Shown: positions 38,578 to 50,594 of the stretch, piece after piece
How positions within the stretch are numbered: the first letter of the stretch is position 1
How the letters are laid out: the number at the start of each line of letters is the position of its first letter
Assembly (NCBI GenBank): GCA_042140185.1
Contig: CP159477.1
Location: 1,612,001 to 1,676,000, forward strand
Origin: JANSXG01 sp024743075
GTDB lineage: Bacteria > Planctomycetota > Phycisphaerae > Phycisphaerales > UBA1924
Direction: 5' to 3'
DNA: 64,000 nucleotides
Program-made: the position numbers and the translations under genes
The notes under the pieces: model-generated
Databases searched by the model: none
Told to the model about the DNA's origin: nothing
The model's input: only the letters and a program-made list of their open reading frames with translations

Positions 38578-39447
38578 TCAAGCGGTCTGGTCCGGGTTGG
38601 CGGAGAACTTCGGAATCACCACGACGAAGTCCGTGCCCTGACCGTCGTGCGAAACAACATCGATGGTTCCGCCGTGCTCCTCGATCAGCCGCTTCGTCGT
38701 CGGCAGCCCGAGTCCACTGCCTCCACCCTTCGTGGTGAAGTACGGCGTGAAAATCCGCTCGGCGACGCCCGAGGATATCCCCGGCCCCGTGTCGATCACA
38801 TGGACCGCCCACTGCGATCCGACATCGGTCTCGACCTCAGTGGTCCGCACGATGAGCTCTTTCGCTCGCGTCGATTCTGCGCCCGGGCCCTCCGTCATGG
38901 CCTGCACGGCGTTCAGAAGGAGGTTGAGCAGCGCTTGCTTGAAGTGCGATGCATCGAGCGACGCCTCCATCGGCCCTCGACCCAGCTCCGCGCGCATCCG
39001 GATGTTGTGATGCTGGGCCTGGGGAAGGAAGAAGTCGATCAGCTCGTCGACAACCTCGTTCAGATCGTGTCGTTCGCGCACGAGGCGAATCTCGCCGGCG
39101 AATCGCAAAAAGTCCCCGAGCGTGTCGCGCAGGCGTTCCGCTTCCCGCTGGAGTACCCCTACCCGACGCCGCATGCTCGATCGGTCGTCCTCGTCGAGAC
39201 CCGGCAGGTCAGCGATCGCTTCGGACAGCAACTCGGCGTTCAGCCCGATCGTCGACAGCGGGTTTTTGATCTCGTGAGCGAGGCCCGCTGTCATGGCACC
39301 GATCTCCGCCAGCCGCTCGGCGTTGCGGGCGCGTCGCTCCGCGGCACGGGCTCGCTTGATCTGGCGCTTCAACTCGAACCAGACGACCGGTACACCGATC
39401 ACGGTTCCGATTGCCAATCCGATGAGAACACCCTGCAGCACAGCCAT
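38578..39447 (-). CDS. Membrane-anchored histidine kinase
   Basis: 289 residues. One N-terminal transmembrane helix (GVLIGLAIGTVIGVPVVWF), a short basic coiled stretch, then HisKA with GLAHEIKNPLSTIG and a HATPase domain: N-box LLNLLLNAVQAM, G1 VIDTGPGISSG, F-box YFTTKGG and G2 GSGLGLPTTKRL. No sensor domain, HAMP or receiver, so input is likely through the membrane helix or a partner. Orphan: no response regulator adjoins it, but the window encodes a single-domain receiver (2404) and an HTH-receiver (12915). NtrB-like core. The gene abuts kynU tail to tail. Confidence 0.92.
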   Translation of the reverse strand: MAVLQGVLIGLAIGTVIGVPVVWFELKRQIKRARAAERRARNAERLAEIGAMTAGLAHEIKNPLSTIGLNAELLSEAIADLPGLDEDDRSSMRRRVGVLQREAERLRDTLGDFLRFAGEIRLVRERHDLNEVVDELIDFFLPQAQHHNIRMRAELGRGPMEASLDASHFKQALLNLLLNAVQAMTEGPGAESTRAKELIVRTTEVETDVGSQWAVHVIDTGPGISSGVAERIFTPYFTTKGGGSGLGLPTTKRLIEEHGGTIDVVSHDGQGTDFVVVIPKFSANPDQTA

Positions 39448-39493
39448 AGCGGAACACGATACCGGTGGTGCGCGTCGGCGTGGGGGTCTTCCT

Positions 39494-39790
39494 CTACTTC
39501 ACCCGACGGGGATTTCGGGTGGAAGGGGTGATCTTGCGCACTTCGACCTCCGGTGACTCCACCCGTGAGACGCGCGTCGCATGCCACCCGCGCTCGGTCT
39601 TCTCCGCGTCGTACTCCACCGCGGCACCGTCTTTGAGAACCCGGAAACCATCGCCCTCGATCTGCGAGTAATGGACGAACACATCCTGACCCTCGGGTCC
39701 CACGATGAACCCGAAGCCCTTGCGCGGATCGAACCACTTCACGGTTCCTTCAACGCGATGGAGTTCGGCCTCAACTTTGGATTCGCTCAT
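39494..39790 (-). CDS. Cold-shock domain protein
   Basis: 98 residues. Single-stranded nucleic-acid-binding cold-shock domain with RNP1 KGFGFIV and RNP2 DVFVHYSQ near residues 15-45, preceded by GTVKWFDPRKG. A charged C-terminal tail of about 30 residues (EVRKITPSTRNPRRVK) extends beyond the usual 66-70. GAGGG precedes the ATG by six bases. The 130 bases upstream are clearly AT-richer than the surroundings and should contain the promoter and leader. Confidence 0.93.
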   Translation of the reverse strand: MSESKVEAELHRVEGTVKWFDPRKGFGFIVGPEGQDVFVHYSQIEGDGFRVLKDGAAVEYDAEKTERGWHATRVSRVESPEVEVRKITPSTRNPRRVK

Positions 39791-39920
39791 GCTCGTCCCT
39801 CACAAACCGACGGATCCGAGGAGTGGGCGCCGGGGCACCGCACGAACCGAAACTACTGCGCGGAACCAAGGTTCAATAACTGTTTTGTATATCTCCACCC
39901 GGTGACACGATTTCTGGAAA

Positions 39921-39950
39921 GAAAACAGGCCCCGCCGATCGCGGGGCCTG
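39921..39950 (-). terminator. Intrinsic terminator of pnp
   Basis: Ten-base perfect stem CAGGCCCCGC/GCGGGGCCTG (39926-39935 with 39941-39950), five-base loop, followed on the minus strand by TTTTC. It is 31 bases beyond the pnp stop. Confidence 0.92.
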
Positions 39951-39980
39951 CAGATCTTTGTGGACAAGTCACCGAGGGAA

Positions 39981-42142
<2,162 letters not shown>

Positions 42143-42325
42143 CTTCTGCGTTGCCTTTCGGAGCGTATCGATGGCCGCTGCCTCCGAAGCCGGAGGTGGA
42201 ACACATCGAACTGCCCGAATGTGCTGGTCCGCTGCCGACGCACTCGAAGAGCAGAAGGCCGGGTGCAACAGGAGCCGTGTTGCCTGCGGCCTGCTGCCGT
42301 TCAGGCGTGGCAAGGCCAGCGGATT

Positions 42326-42354
42326 AAAAAAGCGACCGGCCCGATGCCGGTCGC
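42326..42354 (-). terminator. Intrinsic terminator of rpsO
   Basis: Nine-base stem GCGACCGGC/GCCGGTCGC (42332-42340 with 42346-42354) with TTTTTT on the minus strand, 14 bases after the rpsO stop. It limits read-through into pnp. Confidence 0.92.
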
Positions 42355-42367
42355 GCTGTCTGCTGAG

Positions 42368-42637
42368 TTACTTACGCAGACCGAGTTTCTGGATCAGCGT
42401 CAGGTAGCGATCCCGGTCGGTCTTCTTCAGGTAGCCGGAGAGGCGGTTGCGCTTCGAGACCATCGCGAGCAGCCCTCGCCGCGACGAAAAGTCGTGACGG
42501 TGCTCCTTAAGGTGCTCGGTCAATTCGCGGATGTTCTCTGTGAGCACCGCGATCTGGACCTCGGGCGAGCCGGTGTCGCCCTCGTGGGTCGCGAATTCCT
42601 TGATGATCTCTGCCTTACGTGCTTCGGAAATAGCCAT
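42368..42637 (-). CDS. rpsO: Ribosomal protein S15
   Basis: 89 residues, exactly the usual S15 length, starting at MAISEARKAEIIKEF. Conserved S15 blocks: HEGDTGSPEVQIAVLT, LTEHLKEHRHDFSSRRGLL and RNRLSGYLKKTDRDRY. It binds 16S rRNA helices 20-22 early in 30S assembly and often controls its own mRNA. The longer upstream extension of the frame is not S15. Terminated before pnp. Confidence 0.98.
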   Translation of the reverse strand: MAISEARKAEIIKEFATHEGDTGSPEVQIAVLTENIRELTEHLKEHRHDFSSRRGLLAMVSKRNRLSGYLKKTDRDRYLTLIQKLGLRK

Positions 42638-42841
42638 TGTCTTCTTACGAGCCTCTGCTAGCCACCCCCGACCCACATGCAGGGACATCGCACGGAAGGT
42701 GCGAACCGGGCGCAGCAATAGTCGGAAATCCACACGATTCCCGCGAAAAGTCTAGTGATGACGGCAGATTTTTGCAAATGAGCCGACGCCGCGTTGGTTC
42801 GGAGTCGCGCGGCGGCCAGCCAGCGATACCATGCCGTTCCT

Positions 42842-44134
42842 ATGGCGACCTCCACCAAGACGCTCACCGGTCCACGCCCCCTCGCGGCTCGCGTCCGAGC
42901 CCTCCGCCCCTCGGCGACTCTCGCCGTCGGAGCCCGGGCGAAGGAGCTCAAGGCGGCCGGGGTAGATGTGTTGTCCTTCGCCGCTGGCGAGCCGGATTTC
43001 GACACGCCGGAGCCGATCAAGGAGGCCGCAAAGAAGGCCATCACCGACGGCATGACCAAGTATGCCCCGGTTCCGGGGGACAACGACTCGCGAAGCGCCA
43101 TCGCGGAGAAGTTGACGGCCGAGAACCGCATCCCCGGTGTCACACCCGAACACGTGGTCGTCTCGACCGGCGGCAAGCAGAGCCTGTTCAACCTGTTCAT
43201 GGCCCTGCTCGACCCCGCCGGCGACGGCAGCGAGGCCCGACGGGTCATTCTGCCGGTCCCGGCCTGGGTCAGCTACGCGCCGCAGGCCCAACTCGCCGGG
43301 GGTGAGGTCCACGAGGTCGTGACAACGCCAGAAACCGCCTTCAAGATGACTCCGGAGCAGCTCGACGAGGCCCTGTCGCCGGATTCACGGGTGCTCGTCC
43401 TGAACTCGCCGAGCAATCCTTGCGGAACGATGTACTCCCCTGACGAAATCCGTGCGCTCGGCGCGGTCATCGAGCGAGTCACCACCGGCCCGGCCCCCCG
43501 CTGCCCACACCTGGTCGTGGTCACGGACGAGATCTACGAAAAGCTGGTCTTTGACGGGCAGGAGCACTTCTCCATCGGGTCAATACCGTCGATCAGCGAG
43601 CGCGTGCTGACCGTCAACGGGTTGTCAAAGGCCTACGCCATGACCGGCTGGCGGGTCGGCTACTTCGCCGGCTCGGGCGATTTCGGGGTAGAGGTCGCCA
43701 AAGCGACCGCCAAACTCCAGTCCCAATCCACCACGGCCATCCCGACATTCATCCTGCCAACGCTTCGCGTCGCGTTCGAGCAGTGCCAGGACTTCGTCGA
43801 GCACCTGCGATCGACTTTCGAGCAAAGGGCCGAGGTCATGTACAACGGGCTGACGGCGATCGATGGCCTCGTCTGCCCGCGCCCGACCGGCGCGATGTAC
43901 GCCTTCCCGGATGTTTCGGCCCACTTCGGCAAGTCATCGCCGAAGGGCACCCGGATCGACTCGGCGCTCGCGTTCTCCCAGGCCCTGCTCGATGAACATC
44001 ACGTCGCGCTGGTCCCCGGCGAAGACTTCGGGACGGGCGGCGAGAAATGCTGCCGCCTCACGTACGCCTGTGCGACCGAGCAGATCGAGAAAGGCATCGA
44101 ACGACTTCGGGAGTTCGTCGACTCACTCCGCTGA
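42842..44134 (+). CDS. Class I/II aminotransferase, aspartate aminotransferase-like
   Basis: 430 residues from ATG 42842, where the family's SATLAVGARAKELKAAG start follows. Fold-type I PLP enzyme: SFAAGEPDFDTP, NSPSNPCGTMYS, DEIYEKLVFDG and the Schiff-base Lys in NGLSKAYAMTGWRVGY; Arg in CCRLTYA would hold the substrate carboxylate. It resembles subgroup Ib aspartate (or prephenate) aminotransferases. It has no obvious operon partners, being divergent from rpsO and overlapping the convergent anti-sigma-like gene by 12 bases at its end. Confidence 0.93.
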   Translation: MATSTKTLTGPRPLAARVRALRPSATLAVGARAKELKAAGVDVLSFAAGEPDFDTPEPIKEAAKKAITDGMTKYAPVPGDNDSRSAIAEKLTAENRIPGVTPEHVVVSTGGKQSLFNLFMALLDPAGDGSEARRVILPVPAWVSYAPQAQLAGGEVHEVVTTPETAFKMTPEQLDEALSPDSRVLVLNSPSNPCGTMYSPDEIRALGAVIERVTTGPAPRCPHLVVVTDEIYEKLVFDGQEHFSIGSIPSISERVLTVNGLSKAYAMTGWRVGYFAGSGDFGVEVAKATAKLQSQSTTAIPTFILPTLRVAFEQCQDFVEHLRSTFEQRAEVMYNGLTAIDGLVCPRPTGAMYAFPDVSAHFGKSSPKGTRIDSALAFSQALLDEHHVALVPGEDFGTGGEKCCRLTYACATEQIEKGIERLREFVDSLR

Positions 44135-44595
44135 GTCGTCGGGGAAGACGAACAGGCCCCTCTCGTCCGGAGTGTTCAGCGCGATCTCTGTACGGTCGCC
44201 GATTCGCAAGATGCCGGCCGAAACCCCCTGCCTTCGCATCGCGATGAGCAGGTCGACATCGGTGATGCGCTCGACCTTCAACTTCCTGGGCAGCATCGTT
44301 CGATAATCCTCGGCTGCGCACCACGAACGCGTTCGACGATCGCCAATTCTCGGCTCTTGTCCTCGACGACGCCGGGGAACTGCTCGTGTACGCCGGTCGC
44401 GACGGGCGCTGGCTTGGGCGGGCCGCTCTGCTGACCCGGGCCGAGCGACCAGAGGAAGCCCGCGGCAAGCGCGGCGACGAGCACCGAGGCGGTGGAGGTC
44501 CCTGTGAGGCGACGACGCCGGCGGACGCGGCGCTGCTCGTCGAGTAGCGACGCGAGCCGATCGTCTCTATCCGATTGGTGTCGCGGTGTGTTCAT
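44123..44595 (-). CDS. Single-pass membrane protein, candidate anti-sigma factor (frame interrupted near 44296)
   Basis: ATG 44595 overlaps the sigma-factor stop by four bases. A cytoplasmic Arg-rich segment (DEQRRVRRRRR) leads into one membrane helix (ASVLVAALAAGFLWSLG) and a Pro-rich periplasmic stretch. Near 44296 one missing base separates AQPRIIER from MLPRKLKVERITDVDLLIAM and a clean end at FPDDSAE; restored length 157. Coupling to an ECF sigma gene and topology suggest an anti-sigma role, but no zinc-finger (HxxxCxxC) motif is present. The last 12 bases overlap the convergent aminotransferase gene. Confidence 0.65.
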
Positions 44596-45185
44596 GTGTT
44601 GCTCTCCGAACTCCCAAGACCGTTCATCACTCGACGCAGGCGACTGTCCACGGCACCGGCCCGCAGGCCGATCGCTCGGCCGATCCGTTCGAGGGTCCAG
44701 CCGAAGCGGATGCGCGCATCGATGAGAAACCGGCTGTGCTCATCGATTTCGGCCAGTCGTCGCTGCAACGCTTCGAGCGACTCATTGATCTCGACGTGCT
44801 CGTCGCGATGCTGCCTTTCCGATGGGGCTGAACGCCGCTCTCGGGCTCGACGCCGATTCTCTGCCCGGATGCGATCGATCGCGGCGTTGGTCGCGGTTCG
44901 CTCGAACCAGGCTTTGACCTGTCCTCGAGTCTCCATCACGGGCAGTCCCCTGATCGCCTTCGTGAACGCATCCTGAACGGCATCCGCAGCAAACGCATCG
45001 TCTCGCCCGGTGGTCCGGCGCAGATCTAAGACGAGTTCATCGAACAAAACCTCGAAGATCGCGCCGAGCGCTTCGCCATCGCCGTCGGCGAACCGCTGCG
45101 TGAGCTCACCCCAGACGGGCGGCGGCCAAGCTCCCGTGGCAGGGCTTGCTGCAGGAATCAAGGGTTGGTTCCGAGTGGCGGGCAC
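44592..45185 (-). CDS. ECF-type RNA polymerase sigma factor
   Basis: 197 residues from a GTG at 45185. Region 2 with DAVQDAFTKAIRGLPV and the VKAWFERTATNAAIDRIRAE helix; region 4 with FGWTLERIGRAIGLRAGAVDSRLRRV as the -35-recognising HTH. ECF sigma factors are held inactive by a membrane partner until an envelope signal arrives. The downstream gene, overlapping by ATGA, encodes such a membrane protein; the upstream gene 19 bases away encodes an exported secretin-N0-like protein. No Shine-Dalgarno precedes the GTG. Confidence 0.9.
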   Translation of the reverse strand: MPATRNQPLIPAASPATGAWPPPVWGELTQRFADGDGEALGAIFEVLFDELVLDLRRTTGRDDAFAADAVQDAFTKAIRGLPVMETRGQVKAWFERTATNAAIDRIRAENRRRARERRSAPSERQHRDEHVEINESLEALQRRLAEIDEHSRFLIDARIRFGWTLERIGRAIGLRAGAVDSRLRRVMNGLGSSESNT

Positions 45186-45204
45186 GCTTGGGGGATCGCG
45201 CGAC

Positions 45205-46364
45205 TTACTCGTAGGCCCGCAGTCTGCGCTCCAACTGCATCAGCCGGGCTTCTGCTTCCTTGACCTCGGCGCGGGCCTCCAACGCCTGGAGCCGATGCTC
45301 GTGCACCTGAGATTCGCTTATCTGGCCGGCTTCGAACGCTGCAGTCGCCCGTTCGGATCGTTGTTCCGCGATGGCGAGTACCTCGGAGAAGTACTCCAAC
45401 CGCGAGTGGGCCACGGTGATCTCCGACTCGAGTTGTGAGCGTTGTTCGCGCTTCTCCCTCGCGTCGACCGACGCGTCGCTGAGCGTGTTGACGACCTGGG
45501 TGACGATCCCGATCACCCCGGGGGCGCCGAGATGATGAGCAAAGACGTTTCCTCATGGAACTGGATGCGGGTGGAGTCCGCGCCGCCGCCGACTTCGATC
45601 GCGGCCTCGATCGCCGAGAGCGCGTCGACCTCCGAGACACCGCCGGCACCGATGATGTGGGCGAGAGACAGGGCGCGGAACTGAACCTCCTCACGCGGAC
45701 TGGAAAACTCGATGGCGTCGATGAGGAAGAGTGCCCTTCTGTCCTCGACCACAAGGCGGAGCTTCGGCTGTGAGCCCGAAGCGTCGATGATCATCCCGTC
45801 GAGCGAGGACAGGACACCGCTCAGGTAGATGTTGCTCAGCCTGAGCGGCGGGATGTTGGCCTGACGAGCCGCACCGCGGGCGACAACATTCGCATCGGGG
45901 AAGGTCTTCTTGATCGCCGACATGAACTCAACACCGCTGCCACCTTCGAACACGAAGTCGGCACCTCCGAGCGATCCGGACGCGTCATCGGAGCCGAACG
46001 CTTCAACGATGTACGCGCCGCCGATGTTGGAGACCTCGAACCCATCGATGCTCCCAAGGTCTACGAGCACTTCGAGGGCCGCCATCGCTGTCGGCATATT
46101 CGCGTTGGTCAGTCTGATCGGCGGGAGCACCGCGTTACCCGCGAGGTCGTTCTTGATCACCACCTGCTGCTCGCCGGTCTGCTCCTGAAGGTGAGCGACG
46201 AAGTCACGGACGGTCCCACCGTCGAAATCAATCGTCATACCCGCTGCTGAACCGGTCGTGGGACCGCCTCGACCGGAGCCGCCGCCCGCCTGCCCGAGGG
46301 CGAGCGGGGACGCGAGGGAGAGACTGGCGGCGGCCAGTGTCACGGCAAGAAGGGACCGAACCAT
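45205..46364 (-). CDS. Exported secretin-N0-like protein with coiled-coil end (frame interrupted near 45518)
   Basis: ATG 46364 with AAGGA upstream; signal peptide ends ASPLALGQA. Two successive STN/N0-like segments, MTIDFDGGTVRDFVAHLQEQ...IRLTNANMPTAMAALEVLV and a second around FMSAIKKTFPDANVV...LRLSNIYLSGVL. Near 45518, beside a C4/G5 run, one missing base separates LLIISAPPG from VIGIVTQVVNTLSDASV, and a long charged coiled coil (REKREQRSQLESEITVAHSR to the end) follows. Restored length 386. It is the first gene of the ECF operon. STN domains in transducers connect outer-membrane events to sigma/anti-sigma pairs; similar signalling here is inference. Confidence 0.75.
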
Positions 46365-46522
46365 GGGATTCCTTTCGGTGCGAGGGCTTTCGTTGGTCGT
46401 ACCGCCCTGCTTCCGGACGGTTCTCCGCAATCGAAACGGCACCGGATCCTCGGTTTCGCTCCTCGACCGAAGAAATCTGGCGAACACGCAGAAACGCCTG
46501 CCCGTGTTACAATCCGCGACCC

Positions 46523-47660
46523 ATGCACTACGACTCGCATCAGTCCGTCATCACCGATCTCGAGGCGCGCATTGTAACGATGCGCGACTCTCTTTAACTA
46601 CGACGCGAAGCAAGCCAAACTCGCCCAGCTCGAAGAGCGAATGGGCGCTACAGACTTTTGGGACAACCCCGAAGAGGCCCAGAAGACCGTCGGCGAGATG
46701 AAGACGGTCAAGGCCCAGGTCGAGCCGCTGTCCAAGGTCATCGAGACCTTCGAAGACGCGAAGGTCGCCTACGAGATGGCCCGAGAGGTCGACGATCAGG
46801 ACCTGCTGGTCGAGGCCGATGAGGAGCTGTTCAAGCTCGAAACGAAGATGGAGAAGGTCGAGATGCTCAGCCTGCTCTCGGGCAGGCACGACCATCGCGA
46901 TTGCTACCTGACCATCTCCGCCGGCGACGGCGGCACCGAAGCCAACGACTGGTGCGACATGCTCTATCGCATGTACTCCATGTTCTTCGACAAATACCAC
47001 CGCGAGTGGAAAGTCGAGGAGATCGAGATCTCGCACGCCACCGAGGTCGGCCTCGACTCTGTGACGTTCCTGGTGAAAGGCGCGTTCGCGTTTGGTCTGC
47101 TCAAGTGCGAACGCGGCGCCCATCGCCTGGCGCGGGTCAGTCCGTTCAACTCGCAGGGCAAGCGCCAGACTTCGTTCGCCACCGTCGACGTGACGCCGGT
47201 TTTCGCCGACACCACCATCGACATCCCCGAGAAGGACCTTGAGATCACCGCCTTTGCTCGGTCGTCCGGTCCCGGCGGCCAGAACGTGAACAAGGTCGCA
47301 TCCGCGATCCGCCTTGTGCACAAACCGACCGGCTTTATGGTCGTCAGTTCAACGCACCGCGACCAGCAGCAGAACCGGCGTCAGGCACTCGAGATCCTCC
47401 AGGCCAAACTCGAGGAACTCGAAGAGGAACGGCGCGCCAAGGAGATTAAGGACGCGTCCGGCGGAGATGTCTCACGAGGCTGGGGTGCGCAGATCCGCAG
47501 CTATGTCTTTTACGACAACCGAGTGAAGGACCACCGGACCGGTCACGAGACCGGCAACGTGCAAGGGGTGATGGACGGCGACCTCGACGGCTTCATCGAC
47601 GCCGAACTGAAGCGCCGGCGCAAGGAACAGGCCGAAGCCGAGGCGAAAGCCTCCGCCTGA
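46523..47660 (+). CDS. prfB: Peptide chain release factor 2 (with +1 frameshift site)
   Basis: Join 46523-46594 and 46596-47660, giving 378 residues. RF2 identity is clear from the SPF tripeptide (ARVSPFNSQGKR) that reads UGA/UAA, and the catalytic GGQ in SSGPGGQNVNKVASAIR. The first frame ends MRDSL then TAA; one base forward the protein continues NYDAKQAKLAQLEERM, aligning with E. coli RF2 after its CUU-UGA-C slip. The in-frame stop here is TAA rather than TGA, and no Shine-Dalgarno-like stimulator is visible. It hydrolyses peptidyl-tRNA at stop codons. Divergent from the ECF operon. Confidence 0.93.
46589..46598 (+). promoter_or_regulatory. Probable prfB recoding site (CTT TAA C)
   Basis: Codons TCT CTT TAA C. 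A forward slip of the Leu tRNA on CTT T gives AAC TAC GAC and the conserved RF2 body. It lies exactly where E. coli has CTT TGA C. It differs in the stop codon and in lacking the AGGGGG-type element. Confidence 0.6.
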
Positions 47661-47690
47661 CCCGCGCAGATCGCGACGGCGGATCCGCAC

Positions 47691-50406
47691 TCAGTCGCGG
47701 CTGTCGATATCAGCGGTTTCGCCGTCGCGGATGAGGTCCGCGAGCAGTTCCGCGTCCACGCTGTTCACGGTCCCGTCGCCGTTCATGTCCGCTTCGCAGA
47801 CAAACTCGCTGATGAGTTCGATCGCGTAGAGGTCCTCGGAGTCGACGATCCCGTCCAAGTTCACATCACCGGTCTGGCCGCCGACGGAGAAGTCCAGACG
47901 CGTGACCGATTCACGAACCAGCATGCCCATCGGGCGCTCCTGCGTCACGACGGTGACCGAGTTCGCCCCGCTGGCCAGGCCATTGAAAGGGAAGATGAAC
48001 ACGCCCCGATCGAAGTCGAAGGCCTTGCTGGAAGCGTTCAGCGGCGGGATTGGAGCACCGTCGGGCAGGTTGAGAAAGACCCACATGTCGGTCACGGTGC
48101 CGTCTTCGTTCGTGAATCGAAGCGTACCCGAACCGCTGACGCAGTCCACGCCGATCGGTTCGACGGAGACATCCGGATCCTCACGATCGACGTAGATCAC
48201 CTTGCGGAAATCACCGGTGATCGGATCGCCAGCGTTGCGATTCCGAAAGGCAACGGCGTTGAGATAGTTATATCCCTCGGGAAGGACCGAGGTGTCCACG
48301 ATCTGGCGGTAGAGGCCCTGCCCCGCACCCGGATTGCCGAAGAATGGCGCGTTGATCGTCGTGAACTGCTCCCAGCCGCGGAACTCGCCAGAGTCGATGT
48401 CCCAGGTGCCGCTGTTGTTCAGATCGACGTAGCCGCGGCCGACCCGAAAAATCGCGTTGTCATCGGTGTTGGGGTCCTGCGGATCGGTCTGCGTGGTGGT
48501 GAGCGTTACAGACATGCTCGCAGCCTGAACAACCGGAACCGTCGCAAGCCGCCGGCTGTAGACCGGCGCCGAAGGCGAACTCGCCGGAAGGGTCATCGTC
48601 GTCGGTGAAACAGTGAGCGTCCCGCTCGGCGCGGCTGGACCGTAAACGACATAGCCACGGTTATGCTCGAAAGCGTTCGTCTTGTTGCGCGGCACCCTGA
48701 TCGTCACCACACCGTTCGCGCCCACCGTGACCGTGTCGAAGATCGCGTTGCTCGGATCGACCGACGGGTCGGCGGCGTTGCCGGTCAGTTCCTGCAGGAT
48801 CGTGCCCTGCGGGAAACCGGTTACGACGGAGCGGGTATCGAATCCCGAAGCGAACGAGTCGTTGACGCCGACCAACACGTTCGCCGCCCCGTTCCCGGAG
48901 CGCTGGAAGACCATCACATCGCCGTCGAGCCAGAGGATGTCGAACTGGCCGCGCCCGTAGTTGTTGGAGATCCTTACGAGGTCGATCAGCCTCGGATTGA
49001 GCGAGGAGCCGTTCTTGTCGACGCCGAGCGCTTCCGGGTTGCCTTCCCTCGGCCAGAAGCCGCGGAACTGGAAGCGGTCGTGCATCTCGCGAGCGTTGTA
49101 GTACACGATCGAGGGACCGGGCGCATCAGGATGTACGCGAACGCGTGCCACGCCGCCTTGTCATCGAACGGAAGACCGGGAGCGCTGCCGCCGTCGCCGT
49201 TCGAGCCGTTGTCGTGCGAGTAGACATGGTTCACACCGACGCTCCCGTTGTTGAACCCGTCGTCCGCGGAGTCGATGTGGGCGTTGAGCACGTCCTGCCA
49301 GTTGCCGAAGCCACGCGCGTTGACGAGGTTCCGCACCGCTCCTGCGCCGTTCAGATCGAGCGTGTCCCGGAAGCCGAAGCCGTCCTTGCGGACGTACGAC
49401 AGCATCGTGCCGGGGTCGGTGACCGCCTCGCCGAAACTGAACGCGGTGCCGGTCGAACCGTCCGGGTTCTTGCGTCGATCGAAGACCGCTGCGTCGTAGA
49501 ACTCGTTCCAGAACCACTGCGGCACATGCTTGATCGCGTCGAGCCGGAAGCCGTCGATGCCGATGTCGTCGAGCATCCATTGGCAGTGGCGCATCAGCAG
49601 GCCGGTGGCGTTCTCGAGGACCGGGTCACCCTCCATCGGGTTCTCCGTATTGAACGGGTAAATCTCCCACTGCCGTCCGCTGATCGGCTCGGTGAACACT
49701 TTCGGCTCCAGATCCAGATCGGGATAGAAGCGGTAGTTGTTCTCGTTCGGTCGGTTCCGGATTGTTCCGGCGGGAATGTTGTCGGGGTCGCCCTCGGTGA
49801 CGGGATGGCGGATGAAAAAGTTGGTCGAGCCCTGGTTGATGTCGATCAGGCCGACCAGATCGCCGGTCCAGACGTCGTAGTTCGGCCCGTTGGGATCAAC
49901 CGATTGAGTCGTTCCGTTGTGGAAGTCGCCCCAGTTCCCGCCGATCGACTTGTCGCCGTTCGCGGGCGGGTTCAGCCAGAAGCCCGGGTATGCGCCGGCG
50001 TCCATGAAGCCCTCGTTGCCGCTGGCGCCGAGGCGTGGTTCAGGATCGTGTCCACATAAACATTCGCGCCGGCTCGATGGAACTGCTCGACAACCTGACG
50101 AAAGCCCGCTTCGGTGCCATAAATCGTTTGGTTGTTGGGCGTCCCAAGATTGAACTTGTCGAACTGGTCATAGCCGGGGCTGGTCGGGTCGCCGGGCAGC
50201 ATGACCGGAGGGAGCCATGTCGCGTTGTAGCCCGCGAGGAAGAAATCGGGCATTCGCAACTCGAGGTTCGACCACGAGTTCTCGAACCACTGGAGCATGA
50301 CCTCATCGGCGCTCGCGACGGGGGCGAGCCCGGCGATCGCGAGGATCGCGAAGGTTGACCCGAGGCGCGGACGGAAGGGGCGTCGAAAGGAACGGGACCG
50401 GATCAT
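47691..50406 (-). CDS. Secreted GH13 alpha-amylase with dockerin-like end (two frame breaks)
   Basis: ATG 50406; signal peptide FAILAIAGLAPVASA. One base is missing near 50026 (after VDTILNHAS) and one near 49117 (before PSIVYYNAREM); restored length 905. GH13 motifs in order: I YVDTILNH, II GFRLDAIKH with nucleophile Asp, III SFGEAVTD with the acid/base Glu, IV HVYSHDNG. Then an amylase C-domain, beta-rich modules and two dockerin-like EF-hand repeats at the end (GDVNLDGIVDSEDLY; ADMNGDGTVNSVDAELL). It should cleave alpha-1,4-glucans outside the cell. Monocistronic and convergent with prfB. Confidence 0.87.
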
Positions 50407-50594
50407 GTGGCATCGTCTCCGAGTGAATCTGGGCGCCTCCGACATCGGCCGGCCGGGCCGCGTCGTTCGGTCGCTACGCAATAATGCCCCCGAAGAGCGG
50501 CTCAGTAAACCGTTTTACCCTTGAAGCGGAGCGGATTCACGACCGATTTCTGGCTATCGGGCCCACTTCCTGCGATTCCGGGCTTTGGGAGACG

